Source: an uncultured Clostridia bacterium
Lineage (GTDB): Bacteria; Bacillota; Clostridia; Christensenellales; Aristaeellaceae
Length of the DNA: 64,000 nt
Direction of reading: 5' to 3'
Assembly: GCA_934621505.1 (NCBI GenBank)
Contig: CAKTUU010000003.1
Span: 66,301 to 130,300, forward strand
The notes beneath the pieces are model-generated. The model searched no databases. It had not been told where the DNA came from and saw nothing but the letters and a program-made list of their open reading frames with translations. The position numbers and the translations under genes were made by a program. The stretch's first letter is position 1. The number at the start of each line of letters is the position of its first letter. Positions 50,141 to 58,392 of the stretch are shown piece after piece.

Positions 50141-50345
50141 ATGCCCGGCAGTTTTTCTGCCGGGCTCAGCGTGTTGAAAAACCGGAGGTGCAGGAGGCAC
50201 TGCCTCCTGCCAGGGTTTCAGGGGCAGCGCTCCTAAGCCTTGTGCCACACCTCTTTGCCCGCGAACCAGCGCAGCGTTGTTCGCGGGCGCGGCATCCTGG
50301 CCGGTGTTTGGCAACGCTCTATGCCCGGCAATTTTTCTGACGGGC
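50141..50345. repeat. terminator-flanked repeat element, family A, copy 2
   Basis: A 155-bp core (50166-50320) lies between two 25-bp copies of a terminator hairpin (50141-50165 and 50321-50345), which differ at two positions. The core is about 90% identical to that at 12885-13039, with a long shared run around TCCTAAGCCTTGTGCCACAC. It begins CAGCGTGTTGAAAAACC and ends GTTTGGCAACGCTCT. The hairpins end the plus-strand acetyltransferase gene and probably also the minus-strand aldose epimerase gene. No coding role is seen. Confidence 0.8.
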
Positions 50346-50352
50346 CATATTT

Positions 50353-51234
50353 TTAATCCAAGGTTTGCATTTTGTATCCGCAGGTGTAGGCCCGCCCAAC
50401 GCCCAGGTCCACATGATAGGGCTTATCCTCAAAACGGCCGGTTTCGTTGGCGTAGGCCGGGCAGCCCTGCCAGGGCTCCAGGCACAGATAAACGCCATGC
50501 TTTTTCGGCATGGTCCAGATGGCCAGCACCTCCATGTCAAAGCTGAAACGGATGCCCTTGCCCGTGTCCTTATGCACCAGGTCCACGCTGCGGCTGTTCA
50601 GGCCGGGGAAAATATAGGTGTCCAGGCGCTCAAACTCCGCCTTTTCCAGGCGGAAGGTGCGCCCGTCCGGGCCCAAATCCACAGGCTCGGTGTCCGTCAG
50701 GGTATGGCCGGGGCCTGCGCAGCGGGTGGTTTCCCCCTTTTCCGGCTTGGCAAAGCGCACCACATAATCCTCAAAGCGCTCCCCCTCCTTCATGGGGCAG
50801 GCAAAGGCCGGATGACCGCCGATCAGGAAGGGCATCGTCCGGGAGGAATGATTTTCCACCGTAAAACGGGCCTCAAATCCATCCGGCAAAAAGCGGTAGG
50901 TAACGCTCAGCGCAAAGTCAAAGGGATAAACCTTTTTGGTTTCCGCGTTTTCATGCAGGGTCAGGGTGATAAAATCCTCCCCCTGCTCCGTCACTTCAAA
51001 TTCCTGATCCCGGGCAAAGCCGTGCCGGGGAATGGGATAGACAACCCCGTCAATGCTGGCCTGATTGTCTTTTAATCCGCCGATTGCCGGAAACAGCACC
51101 GGGGCCACGCCCTTCCAGATTTCCGGGTTGCCGCTCCACAGGCGGTCCCGTCCGTCCGCCGTGCGGAAAGCCCGCATTTCCCCGCCATGGGTGTCAATTT
51201 GCATTTCCGCGCCCTGATAGGTTAGCTGAATCAT
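50353..51234 (-). CDS. aldose 1-epimerase family protein (LacX-like)
   Basis: 293 aa. Galactose mutarotase fold: APVLFPAIG start of the substrate pocket, PRHGFARDQEFEV, and GGHPAFACPM with a conserved histidine, with LCLEPWQGCPAYAN near the end. It probably equilibrates sugar anomers; the group is closer to LacX/YeaD than to GalM. It overlaps the DUF6020 gene by 4 nt and has GGAGG before the ATG. It ends a minus-strand operon. Confidence 0.9.
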   Translation of the reverse strand: MIQLTYQGAEMQIDTHGGEMRAFRTADGRDRLWSGNPEIWKGVAPVLFPAIGGLKDNQASIDGVVYPIPRHGFARDQEFEVTEQGEDFITLTLHENAETKKVYPFDFALSVTYRFLPDGFEARFTVENHSSRTMPFLIGGHPAFACPMKEGERFEDYVVRFAKPEKGETTRCAGPGHTLTDTEPVDLGPDGRTFRLEKAEFERLDTYIFPGLNSRSVDLVHKDTGKGIRFSFDMEVLAIWTMPKKHGVYLCLEPWQGCPAYANETGRFEDKPYHVDLGVGRAYTCGYKMQTLD

Positions 51235-52793
51235 GCTTCTTCCTCCTTCGGTAAATAGATCAGCGCCAATACGCTGGCAATGGAAATCGTCATGGTAAAC
51301 TGAAAGAACCGGGCGTCGTTGCCGCACAGCAGCGCCATGGTGCCCAGGTTGTACGCCAGCGTCGGGAAGGCCAGGGTCAGGCTGGCTGCGCCGCTGCGCC
51401 GCAGACTCCATAGGGTTACCAGCAGCAACAGCAGCATCTGCACGCCGATATTCTGCGTCAGCCAGCGGACAGGCGCCCACTGCATGGGCGCGTCCAGCAC
51501 ATCCAGCGCGGCCTGACCCAGCCGGTTCAGCCGCCGGTTGGTATAGGCCGCTTCTCCAATCTGTCCGCCATTGCCAACCGGCGTATAGCCTTTGTTTTGC
51601 CCGCTGATATCCCACACCAGCTCCGTCAGCCCGTTCACCGCTTCAAACGCCGTGCGGGGCGCGTTCGCAGCGCTGCGCAGCGCCATGCCCGCGATTTGTC
51701 CAACCGGCATATCCCGCACATATTCTCTGGCATAGGTAAACTTGATGCTGTTGTAATTATGCAGCTGATAGATCTCCCGCCAGTCATCGCCGGGGGATAA
51801 TTCCCGCAAAAAAGCGTCGGCCTGCGGGTCCAGCCTGTCCGGCTCACTGGCGCGGATGTCCCACAGCACCGTCATGGGCACGCCTACGCTTTCCTCCGTA
51901 AAATTGGAAGGGTACACCACGTCCAGCGCCCCATACAGCGGCCCCTGCACCAGCAGCAGGACCGCCGCCATCACCCCGGCGGAAAGCAGGGTCTGCCTGC
52001 GGCAGGCCCGATAGGCAAAAAAGACGCAAACCAGCAGCACCAGCGTCCACATCATGCCATTTTTGCGCACCAGGCCCGTATAGGCCAGCAGCAGCCCAAA
52101 AGCCAGGGCATGCCAGGGATTTTTCAGCCACCTGCCACGGCTGTACAGCAGCCGGATGGACTGGGCGCACAGCACGACAATACCAATGGTCATCGCCGCG
52201 TCCTTGCCCGCGTACATCAGGGGATTGCGCACCGGTTGGCTCAGACACACCAGCGTATGGGCGCACAGCGCCAGCCAGGCGGGCACGCCGCTGCGGTGCA
52301 GCACATGGGTCAGGTAAGAAAGCGCCAGGGAAAACACAACGATTTGCACCGCCACCGCAAAGGGGTAGCTGTCCCTTACACGGCTTACCAGCCATAACAG
52401 CAGCGTATGAAACACCGGATGCCAGTTATTGAACTCTCCGCTGTGGGCCTGCTGCCACTGGTTGGCCACATCATAATTGACCCCGCCGGGATAGCAGGCG
52501 GCAAACGCGCAGCCCAGCACCGCCAGGCTGATGACCAGCGCCGCCCCAAACACCCAGCGGCACCGCTCCCCCGCTTTGGGCGCAGGCAGCGCCGCCAGAC
52601 GGTTGCAGGCGCGGGTTAGAAAAAAATACAGGCCAACGCTCAGCGCTGCAAAACACAGCAGCGCGGCGATGGTCTGTACTTTGTTGATAAACAGCTTGCT
52701 TCCGGCCAAATAGGTAATATACGCGATGTACGCCGCCAGACAGACGGCGCAAATCACAAACCAGTTTCGTTGGGCGCGGGTTTCAGGCTTCAT
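51231..52793 (-). CDS. DUF6020-like polytopic membrane protein
   Basis: 520 aa with about twelve hydrophobic segments (for example WFVICAVCLAAYIAYITYL and LLLLLVTLWSL). The early extracytoplasmic loop contains YPGGVNYDVANQWQQAHSGEFNNWHPVFHTLL, with acidic and His residues reminiscent of lipid-linked sugar glycosyltransferases (GT-C fold). That fold is my inference; the family's activity is not established. It lies 9 nt after aspartokinase and overlaps the aldose epimerase gene, so the three probably share a transcript. No clear ribosome binding site is visible at the start. Confidence 0.8.
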   Translation of the reverse strand: MKPETRAQRNWFVICAVCLAAYIAYITYLAGSKLFINKVQTIAALLCFAALSVGLYFFLTRACNRLAALPAPKAGERCRWVFGAALVISLAVLGCAFAACYPGGVNYDVANQWQQAHSGEFNNWHPVFHTLLLWLVSRVRDSYPFAVAVQIVVFSLALSYLTHVLHRSGVPAWLALCAHTLVCLSQPVRNPLMYAGKDAAMTIGIVVLCAQSIRLLYSRGRWLKNPWHALAFGLLLAYTGLVRKNGMMWTLVLLVCVFFAYRACRRQTLLSAGVMAAVLLLVQGPLYGALDVVYPSNFTEESVGVPMTVLWDIRASEPDRLDPQADAFLRELSPGDDWREIYQLHNYNSIKFTYAREYVRDMPVGQIAGMALRSAANAPRTAFEAVNGLTELVWDISGQNKGYTPVGNGGQIGEAAYTNRRLNRLGQAALDVLDAPMQWAPVRWLTQNIGVQMLLLLLVTLWSLRRSGAASLTLAFPTLAYNLGTMALLCGNDARFFQFTMTISIASVLALIYLPKEEEA

Positions 52794-52802
52794 CGGTATA
52801 GC

Positions 52803-54122
52803 TCAGTCCTTCACGAATTCGTAGTAGATTGCCCGGATAGCGCGCTGGAAGTCCGCGCCGTCCACGCCTACCAATATACTCAATTCGCTGCTTCCCTGGT
52901 CGATCATGCGCACGTTCACATGTTCGCGGCTCAGGGCCATAAACAGGCGCGCGGCGGTGCCGGGGTTGTGCACCATGCCCCGGCCTACGGTAGCGATAAT
53001 GCCAAGATCATCATGAATGGTCAGGGTGTCCGGCTCGGTCATGGCCACAATCCGCTCAATCACCTTACCACGCACAGGCTTCAGCTCCGCCGTGGACAAA
53101 ATGACGCACAGGCTGTCAATGCCGGTGGGCATATGCTCAAAGGACAGGCCGCATTCCTCGATGGCCTGCAGCACCCGGCGGCCAAAACCCTTTTCGCAGT
53201 TCATCATGGCCTTTTCCACCGAAATCACGCTAAAGCCCAGCCGCCCGGCCACGCCGGTAATCACATCCGGGTTCTGTTCCTCCGGGGCGTTATGGGAAAT
53301 CAGCGTGCCGGTTTCCTCCGGCTGGTTGGTATTGCGGATATTGGTGGGAATGCCGTCCCGGTGGACGGGAAACACGCTGTCCTCATGCAGCACGGTAGCG
53401 CCCATGTAGGACAGTTCCCGCAGTTCCCGGTAGGTAATGTTGCGAATGGTTTTGGCGTCCGGCACCACCCGGGGATCCGCCATCAGGAAGCCGCAGACGT
53501 CCGTCCAGTTTTCATACAGGTCGGCATGAGCCGCCCGGGCCACAATAGCGCCGGTTACATCGCTGCCGCCCCGGGAGAAGGTGCGGATTTGACCGTCCGC
53601 TCCCACACCATAAAACCCGGGAATAACCGCCCGTTCCGTCCGGTTCAGAATCCCCGCCAGCTTGCTGTTGGTACGCTCGCTGTCAAAGGTTCCGTCCGGG
53701 CCAAAAAAGATAAAATCCTTGGGGTCCAAAAACGGATATCCCAGATATTGCGCCAGAATCAGGCCGTTCAGGTATTCGCCGCGGCTGGCGCAAAAATCCT
53801 CACCCGCGCCGGCCTTTACCGCCTGCTCGATGCCATCCAGCTCCCGCGTCAGGTCCATTTGCAAACCCAGCTCGGCCACAATGCCCAAAAAGCGCTCCCG
53901 CACCAGGGCAAACACTGCGGCGGCATCCTGGCCGTCCCGCTGAGCGCGATAGGTGCGGTACAGCAGATCCGTCACCTTTTCATCGCCGTCAAACCGGCGG
54001 CCCGGCGCGCTGGGCACCACATAGCAGCGGCGTTCGTCCGCCCTGATAATATCCCGTACCTTCGCAAACTGTTTGGCGTCCGACAGAGAGCTGCCACCAA
54101 ACTTTGCTACGATTTTGCCCAT
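52803..54122 (-). CDS. lysC: aspartate kinase
   Basis: 439 aa. Kinase motif KFGGSSLSDAKQF at residues 6-18, substrate-binding RGGSDVTGAIVARAAHADLYENWTDVCG, and a C-terminal regulatory region with two ACT domains (TGVAGRLGFSVISVEKAMMN and DDLGIIATVGRGMV). It phosphorylates aspartate to start lysine, threonine and methionine synthesis. An ATG at 54122 follows GGAGGGAA; the frame extends further upstream without a good start. Feedback control by lysine or threonine is expected but the effector cannot be told. Confidence 0.95.
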   Translation of the reverse strand: MGKIVAKFGGSSLSDAKQFAKVRDIIRADERRCYVVPSAPGRRFDGDEKVTDLLYRTYRAQRDGQDAAAVFALVRERFLGIVAELGLQMDLTRELDGIEQAVKAGAGEDFCASRGEYLNGLILAQYLGYPFLDPKDFIFFGPDGTFDSERTNSKLAGILNRTERAVIPGFYGVGADGQIRTFSRGGSDVTGAIVARAAHADLYENWTDVCGFLMADPRVVPDAKTIRNITYRELRELSYMGATVLHEDSVFPVHRDGIPTNIRNTNQPEETGTLISHNAPEEQNPDVITGVAGRLGFSVISVEKAMMNCEKGFGRRVLQAIEECGLSFEHMPTGIDSLCVILSTAELKPVRGKVIERIVAMTEPDTLTIHDDLGIIATVGRGMVHNPGTAARLFMALSREHVNVRMIDQGSSELSILVGVDGADFQRAIRAIYYEFVKD

Positions 54123-54171
54123 GTTCCATTCCCTCCCGGAATATGAGGAGTCCCGCGGTATGTCAAAGGAA

Positions 54172-54203
54172 AACCATCCCAAAGCCTATGGGCCGGGATG
54201 GTT
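54172..54203 (-). terminator. intrinsic terminator after the IreB-RuvX-DUF1292 cluster
   Basis: Minus strand: AACCATCCC (54203-54195) pairs with GGGATGGTT (54180-54172), then TTCCTTTG. It lies 39 nt after the DUF1292 gene stop. Confidence 0.7.
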
Positions 54204-54241
54204 CACCCTATGCCGGAAACGCCGCTTTGGTGTAAAGGCCA

Positions 54242-54556
54242 TTATTCCTCGCCGTCATCCAACTGTTCCAGCTGCTCCATCATGGCTTCGTCTTCTTCCT
54301 CCAGGGCGGCCAGGCACTTGTCGGACACAGCCTTAAACTCGTCGTCATCCTCAATGGTGACGTAAATATCCTCGCCGCTTTCATCATCCTGCACAATCTT
54401 CAGGATGATGATTTCGCCCTCCTGGCAATCGTCGGTATCCTCGGTGGCTTCCAGAGCCACATAATAATTGCCGTCATGCTCCACGGTCATTACATGCTCA
54501 AAATTAACTTCCTTGCCGTTTTCATCCGTCAGCTGTACCAGATTGTTATCTTCCAT
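54242..54556 (-). CDS. yrzB: DUF1292 protein (YrzB-like)
   Basis: 104 aa, strongly acidic. It begins MEDNNLVQLTDENGKEV and has the DUF1292 core (EGEIIILKIVQDDESGEDIYVTIEDDDEF) with a very acidic tail. Function unknown. It overlaps ruvX by 11 nt and belongs to the conserved ireB-ruvX-yrzB trio of Firmicutes. The ATG follows a GAAAGAGGAAG site. Confidence 0.93.
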   Translation of the reverse strand: MEDNNLVQLTDENGKEVNFEHVMTVEHDGNYYVALEATEDTDDCQEGEIIILKIVQDDESGEDIYVTIEDDDEFKAVSDKCLAALEEEDEAMMEQLEQLDDGEE

Positions 54557-54986
54557 TTTCTTCCTCTTTCTGCCAGCCGCCTGAGGCCAGCCATTGTTCC
54601 AAAATGACCGTTGCCGCCAGCTTGTCCACATAGCGTTTGCGGTCCCCGCGGCGTACATTGCCGGTAATCAGCACCTGTTCCGCCGTTACGGTGGTCATTC
54701 TTTCATCCTGATAATGCACATGCAGCCCGGCCTGCTCCAGAACCCGGCCAAAATCCTGCACCTTCCGGGCTTGAAAACCATGGGTTCCATCCATGTTCAG
54801 CGGCAGACCCATCAGCACTTCGCAGGTATCGTATTTTTGGCACAGGGCCTGCACATAGCGGCAATCCGGCCCATAACCGATTCGCTTATACACATCCAGC
54901 GGCTGAGCGATGGTGCCGGTCAGGTCGCTTACGGCGATTCCGATGCGCACATCGCCCACATCCAACGCAATCACACGGCGCTGCAT
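54546..54986 (-). CDS. ruvX: putative Holliday junction resolvase/pre-16S rRNA nuclease RuvX (YqgF)
   Basis: 146 aa RNase H-fold protein. Acidic site residues are seen in ALDVGDVRIGIAVSD and later in QDERMTTVTAEQ; the conserved GLPLNMDGT segment is present. YqgF is reported to mature the 16S rRNA 5' end and to act as a Holliday junction resolvase in some species. The ATG at 54986 overlaps the ireB stop region. It belongs to the ireB-ruvX-yrzB operon. Confidence 0.94.
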   Translation of the reverse strand: MQRRVIALDVGDVRIGIAVSDLTGTIAQPLDVYKRIGYGPDCRYVQALCQKYDTCEVLMGLPLNMDGTHGFQARKVQDFGRVLEQAGLHVHYQDERMTTVTAEQVLITGNVRRGDRKRYVDKLAATVILEQWLASGGWQKEEENGR

Positions 54987-54987
54987 A

Positions 54988-55248
54988 TCAGCTGTCCAGC
55001 CCATTCAAATAGACGCGCACCAGTTCTTCCATAATCTCATCCCGTTCCAGACGGCAAATCATGCTGCGCGCCTGGCCGTAGCTGGTAATATATGTAGGAT
55101 CGCCCGAGATTAAATACCCGACCAGCTGGGTAACCGGATCGTAGCCCTTGGCCTGAAGGGCTCGGTATACATGGTTCAAAATGGTGCTGGCGTTGTTGGT
55201 ACTTTCCACAACAGGCGAGAACTTTGTGGTCCCGTTCATTTCCGCCAT
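54988..55248 (-). CDS. ireB: IreB family regulatory phosphoprotein
   Basis: 86 aa. The family core is seen as NHVYRALQAKGYDPVTQLVGYLISGDPTYITSYGQARSMIC. IreB is a small dimeric protein phosphorylated on N-terminal Thr residues by the PASTA kinase IreK in Enterococcus. TTKF near residue 7 could be such a site here. GGAGG precedes the ATG by 8 nt. It is first in the operon. Confidence 0.95.
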   Translation of the reverse strand: MAEMNGTTKFSPVVESTNNASTILNHVYRALQAKGYDPVTQLVGYLISGDPTYITSYGQARSMICRLERDEIMEELVRVYLNGLDS

Positions 55249-55316
55249 CGCATGTTCCTCCCCTCATGAGGTGATACAGATTGATTATACACCAAAACCC
55301 GGGCTTTGCAAAGCCC

Positions 55317-56351
55317 CTATTCCATTTCCTTTACAGGAGCCTGGCTGAAGACCCGCAGGGCGGCCCTGGCGCACAGCAGCAAAGGAATCGCCAGCAGAAT
55401 GCCCAGAATGCCGCCCGCCGCGCCGCCCAGCGCCACCAGCAGCAGCACCGCGATGGGATGCAGCCGGGTAGCGTCGCTGACCAGCTGGGGAGAAAGCATG
55501 GTGCCCTCCAGCTGCTGCACCAGTACCACCACCCCCAGCGCCCACAGGGTACGCCCCCACCCGCCCGGCAGAGCAAACAGCGCCACCAGCACCCCGCCCA
55601 AAAACGGGCCAATGTAGGGAATCAGCTCCAAAACGCCCATCACCGCGCCCAGCAGCAGCCAGGCCGGCACGCCGCAAAACAGCAGCCCCACCGCCGTAAG
55701 ACCCCCTACCACGGCGGATACCAGCAATTGCCCCCGCACATAGCTTGCCGTTTCCCTGCGCATTTCCCGGGTCATGCGTACCACCATGGACCGTCGGGAG
55801 GACGGAACCAGCGATAGAAGCCATTTGCCGATGAGCTGGCGGTCCCGTAAAAAATAAAAGGCGAAAACCGGGGCCAGCATCCACCGGCCCAGACTGCCCG
55901 CCCATTCCTTCAGCCGGGCCGCCAGCGCGGGAACCGCACTGCCCAGCGCCTGCTTTCCTTTTTCAAACAGGGTGGTTTTCATGCCCTCATCTACCGGCAG
56001 GCCGCTCTGCTTTAGCCATTGCTCCCCCTGGGACGCCATTTGCTCCACGCTGGTATACAGCCCCGGCAGATAGGCCGCCAGCTGCTTGCTTTGCCGGACC
56101 AGCGGCGGCCCAAGCAGCAGCAGCGCCAGCAGCACCCCGCCGCTGAGGGCCGCCATGGATAATGTGGCCGCCAGCGCCGGCTTCATCCGCCGGTCCAGCC
56201 GCCGCATCAGGGGCAGCGCCAGCATGGCCACCACGCCGCCCCACAGCAGCTGCAGCACCGCCTGGCCAATCCACCGCCAGCCAATTCCCAGCGCCAGCGT
56301 CGCCAGAATGACTGCCGTCAGTCTTCGTTTCAAAGGGGATATTCGCCGCAT
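55317..56351 (-). CDS. AI-2E family permease (PerM/YtvI-like)
   Basis: 344 aa with about eight membrane helices (for example LAATLSMAALSGGVLLALLLLGPP and LELIPYIGPFLGGVLVALFALPGG). The conserved ELIPYIGPFLGG signature of the AI-2E_transport family is clear. Family members include sporulation integral membrane protein YtvI and Na+/H+ antiporters; the cargo is not readable. The ATG at 56351 follows AAAGGAG. Confidence 0.9.
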   Translation of the reverse strand: MRRISPLKRRLTAVILATLALGIGWRWIGQAVLQLLWGGVVAMLALPLMRRLDRRMKPALAATLSMAALSGGVLLALLLLGPPLVRQSKQLAAYLPGLYTSVEQMASQGEQWLKQSGLPVDEGMKTTLFEKGKQALGSAVPALAARLKEWAGSLGRWMLAPVFAFYFLRDRQLIGKWLLSLVPSSRRSMVVRMTREMRRETASYVRGQLLVSAVVGGLTAVGLLFCGVPAWLLLGAVMGVLELIPYIGPFLGGVLVALFALPGGWGRTLWALGVVVLVQQLEGTMLSPQLVSDATRLHPIAVLLLVALGGAAGGILGILLAIPLLLCARAALRVFSQAPVKEME

Positions 56352-56390
56352 GACCAGGCTCCTTTCCGTCCAAACTGACAATACGAACAG

Positions 56391-56415
56391 GGCGGGAAGC
56401 ATAACGCTTCCCGCC
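56391..56415 (-). terminator. hairpin after the YtxH-like small gene
   Basis: GGCGGGAAGC (56391-56400) pairs with GCTTCCCGCC (56406-56415), 5-nt loop, 10 nt after the stop at 56425. The T-run on the minus strand is weak, so termination may be partial. Confidence 0.55.
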
Positions 56416-56424
56416 GCCCGCGGT

Positions 56425-56568
56425 TTACCAGGCCTTTACCATTTTGGACAGCTTATCCACCTGCTTTTGGGCCTGCCGCTTCCACTTCTGGTTTCCCGGC
56501 ATCATCACCATTCCCACGCCTGCCGCAAAACCAATGGCCCCCGCTACCGCCGTTTTGAGTACGTTCAT
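56425..56568 (-). CDS. 47-aa YtxH-like small protein
   Basis: A short gene: ATG at 56568 after GGAGGATGCGCA; product MNVLKTAVAGAIGFAAGVG, a glycine-rich membrane-type helix with a MVMMPGNQKWKRQAQKQVDKLSKMVKAW basic tail. It resembles YtxH-type or other small membrane-anchored proteins by pattern only. It overlaps the end of the PRC-barrel gene by 4 nt and is 73 nt from the permease gene. The function is unknown, but a ribosome binding site, translational coupling and a clean stop support a real gene. Confidence 0.65.
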   Translation of the reverse strand: MNVLKTAVAGAIGFAAGVGMVMMPGNQKWKRQAQKQVDKLSKMVKAW

Positions 56569-57053
56569 TGCGCATCCTCCTTTTCTAGCTGCGTCCAGGA
56601 CAAAAGGCGCGGCACCACCACCTGACGGCCATGACCGACGCTTCGGTATGCTCGGGCGTAAACGCGCCTGCCCAGCAACGTTTGCAGCGGCCCCGTACTG
56701 ACCTCCAGCGCCTGCAGGGCCAGGTTGTCGCCCCTAAGCACAACGTCGGACACCGTACCAGCCCACTGCCCGCTGGACAGGAATACCTGAACCGGCTGCT
56801 GCGGCTTCAGATCCGGTAGCCGCCCGGGCCGCTGCCGAAGCAGCACGCATTCCCGGCCAACCAGAGCAATCGCGCTTTGGTCGCACCAACGCGCCATGCC
56901 GATTCCCCTGCGGATGATGACCCCCTGCAGCCTTCCATGCCGCAGGTCGGCTACCGCCCGTTCCACATAGCCTATCTGTACGTCGCTTAGCACCACAGGC
57001 ATGCCGGTCATCCGGTTCAGGGTCGTCAGCAAGCGGTTTGCACCTCCATCCAT
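56565..57053 (-). CDS. PRC-barrel domain protein
   Basis: 162 aa. Two PRC-barrel-like modules: one near GMPVVLSDVQIGYVERAVADLRHGRLQGVIIRRG, the other near GQWAGTVSDVVLRGDNLALQALEVSTG. The protein is soluble and beta-rich; such domains occur in the RimM ribosome factor and in YlmC/YmxH-type sporulation proteins. The start is uncertain: the ATG at 57053 has only an AGGGG site, while a TTG at 57032 lies 10 nt after GGAGG. It is followed by the 47-aa gene. Confidence 0.75.
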   Translation of the reverse strand: MDGGANRLLTTLNRMTGMPVVLSDVQIGYVERAVADLRHGRLQGVIIRRGIGMARWCDQSAIALVGRECVLLRQRPGRLPDLKPQQPVQVFLSSGQWAGTVSDVVLRGDNLALQALEVSTGPLQTLLGRRVYARAYRSVGHGRQVVVPRLLSWTQLEKEDAQ

Positions 57054-57056
57054 CAA

Positions 57057-57356
57057 CGCACCCCTAGTTTGTCCGCAAAAGCGGACGACCGCTCAAGCAA
57101 TGCATGGCAAAATCGGAAACCGTTCCAGGCTGGAAATTCGTTCCATGCCAAAGCAGGCAAATTCACCGCCTGCGGGAGTTTTGCAAAAAGGCGTTGGAAA
57201 AGCATGGAAAAAATCAGGAAGGCGCATCCGTTTTTTCCATAGATTGGCTGTCTTACCCGGAATGAAACCGCATGATTTTGCTTGGGGTCAAACGTATGAT
57301 GATCGAAAGGCAGGGGGAAAGCCCCTCTGTCCCAATGAAAAGGAGGTATTCCGATT
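57057..57356. other. 300-bp intergenic region between the PRC-barrel and SH3-protein genes
   Basis: This gap separates divergent genes. It holds a perfect hairpin (GTCCGC 57071-57076 with GCGGAC 57081-57086) and a small repeat TGGAA/TTCCA (57131-57135 and 57141-57145). I considered a c-di-AMP-type riboswitch because such leaders often precede cell-wall genes, but could not support one. No promoter was assigned with confidence. Confidence 0.4.
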
Positions 57357-58292
57357 ATGCAAAAGACCCATCTGTACAAAAGATGCCTCCGGGTGTTGGT
57401 GCTGATGCTGGCACTGGCCCTGCCGCTATGCTCTCTGGCGGAGAGTTATCGAGTGGTAACCGGCGGCGCGCTGAACCTTCGCAAGGAACCGTCCCTGAAT
57501 GCCCAGGTGATCAAGCAGTATCCCAACGGCACCTGGATGACGGTCATCGGCGAGGAAAACGGTTGGAGCCATGTAAAGGTGGACGGCAGGGAAGGCTATG
57601 TGATGAGCAAATACCTGTCCGACGGCGCCGGCAGCACCAAGCTGTATGTGCGCACCAACACGGGCCGCGGCCTGAACCTGCGCGATCAGCCCTCTTTGCA
57701 GGGAAACATTCTGGGCAGCTACAAAACCGGTACTGCCGTCAGCGTGATTTCCCGCGGAAACGGCTGGTATAAGGTGAGCGTGGACGGCCAGACGGGCTAC
57801 ATGTCCAGCCTGTACCTGACCGGCAACGCCTCCGGCGGAAACAGCGGCTCCACCAGCGGCTATCACAAGACCGGCACCGTAAAGAACCCCGGCGCCAACC
57901 AGGTGCTGCTGCTGCGTGAAACCGCCTCTACCGACGCCCGCGTGCTGGGCTACTACCGCAACGGCACCACCGTGCAGCTGCTGGGCGAAAGCGGCAGCTT
58001 CTACAAGGTGAACGTGAACGGTCAAAGCGGCTACATGATGAAGAAGTACATCAAGGTGACTTCTTCTTCCTCCGCCACCACCGCCACGCCCTTTGAGGCG
58101 GTTCTGGTCAACCCCAACGGTACCGGCATCGTCAACTTCCGTTCCGGCGCGGGTCTGAGCGCCCCCATCATCAAGGCGTACCCCGTGGGCACCAAAATTA
58201 CCGTCACCGCCATGGGCGACGTATGGTGCAAGGCTGAAATTGACGGCGTAAGCGGTTATGTCAGCCGTTACTTCTTCCAGGCTGTCAAATAA
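57357..58292 (+). CDS. exported protein with four SH3b repeats
   Basis: 311 aa. Signal peptide about residues 1-29 (VLVLMLALALPLCSLA, cleavage near AES). The mature part is four bacterial SH3-type repeats (about 32-88, 95-150, 163-225 and 238-305), each with an LNLR/NFRSGAG-like opening and a VDGxxGYV/M ending. SH3b domains bind peptidoglycan. No catalytic domain is attached, so it is likely a wall-binding or signalling protein. AAAAGGAGG precedes the ATG. It is closed by a terminator at 58302. Confidence 0.9.
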   Translation: MQKTHLYKRCLRVLVLMLALALPLCSLAESYRVVTGGALNLRKEPSLNAQVIKQYPNGTWMTVIGEENGWSHVKVDGREGYVMSKYLSDGAGSTKLYVRTNTGRGLNLRDQPSLQGNILGSYKTGTAVSVISRGNGWYKVSVDGQTGYMSSLYLTGNASGGNSGSTSGYHKTGTVKNPGANQVLLLRETASTDARVLGYYRNGTTVQLLGESGSFYKVNVNGQSGYMMKKYIKVTSSSSATTATPFEAVLVNPNGTGIVNFRSGAGLSAPIIKAYPVGTKITVTAMGDVWCKAEIDGVSGYVSRYFFQAVK

Positions 58293-58301
58293 GCCAAAAG
58301 C

Positions 58302-58344
58302 AAGGCCGAAGCGGTGCAAACGCCGCTCCGGCCTTTTGTTTTTT
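58302..58344. terminator. bidirectional terminator between the SH3-protein and DegV genes
   Basis: AAGGCCG (58302-58308) and AGCGG (58310-58314) pair with CCGCT (58323-58327) and CGGCCTT (58329-58335), one mismatch between them; a long T-rich tract follows. Confidence 0.85.
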
Positions 58345-58392
58345 GCGGTAAAGAGCGGTCCACTGCCGTGGTCAGCCTGCTCTACCGTTTTT

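Noticed and set aside
57057..57356. c-di-AMP or other riboswitch before the SH3-repeat gene
   Set aside because: Position is suggestive but I could not find the conserved core sequences or a leader terminator.
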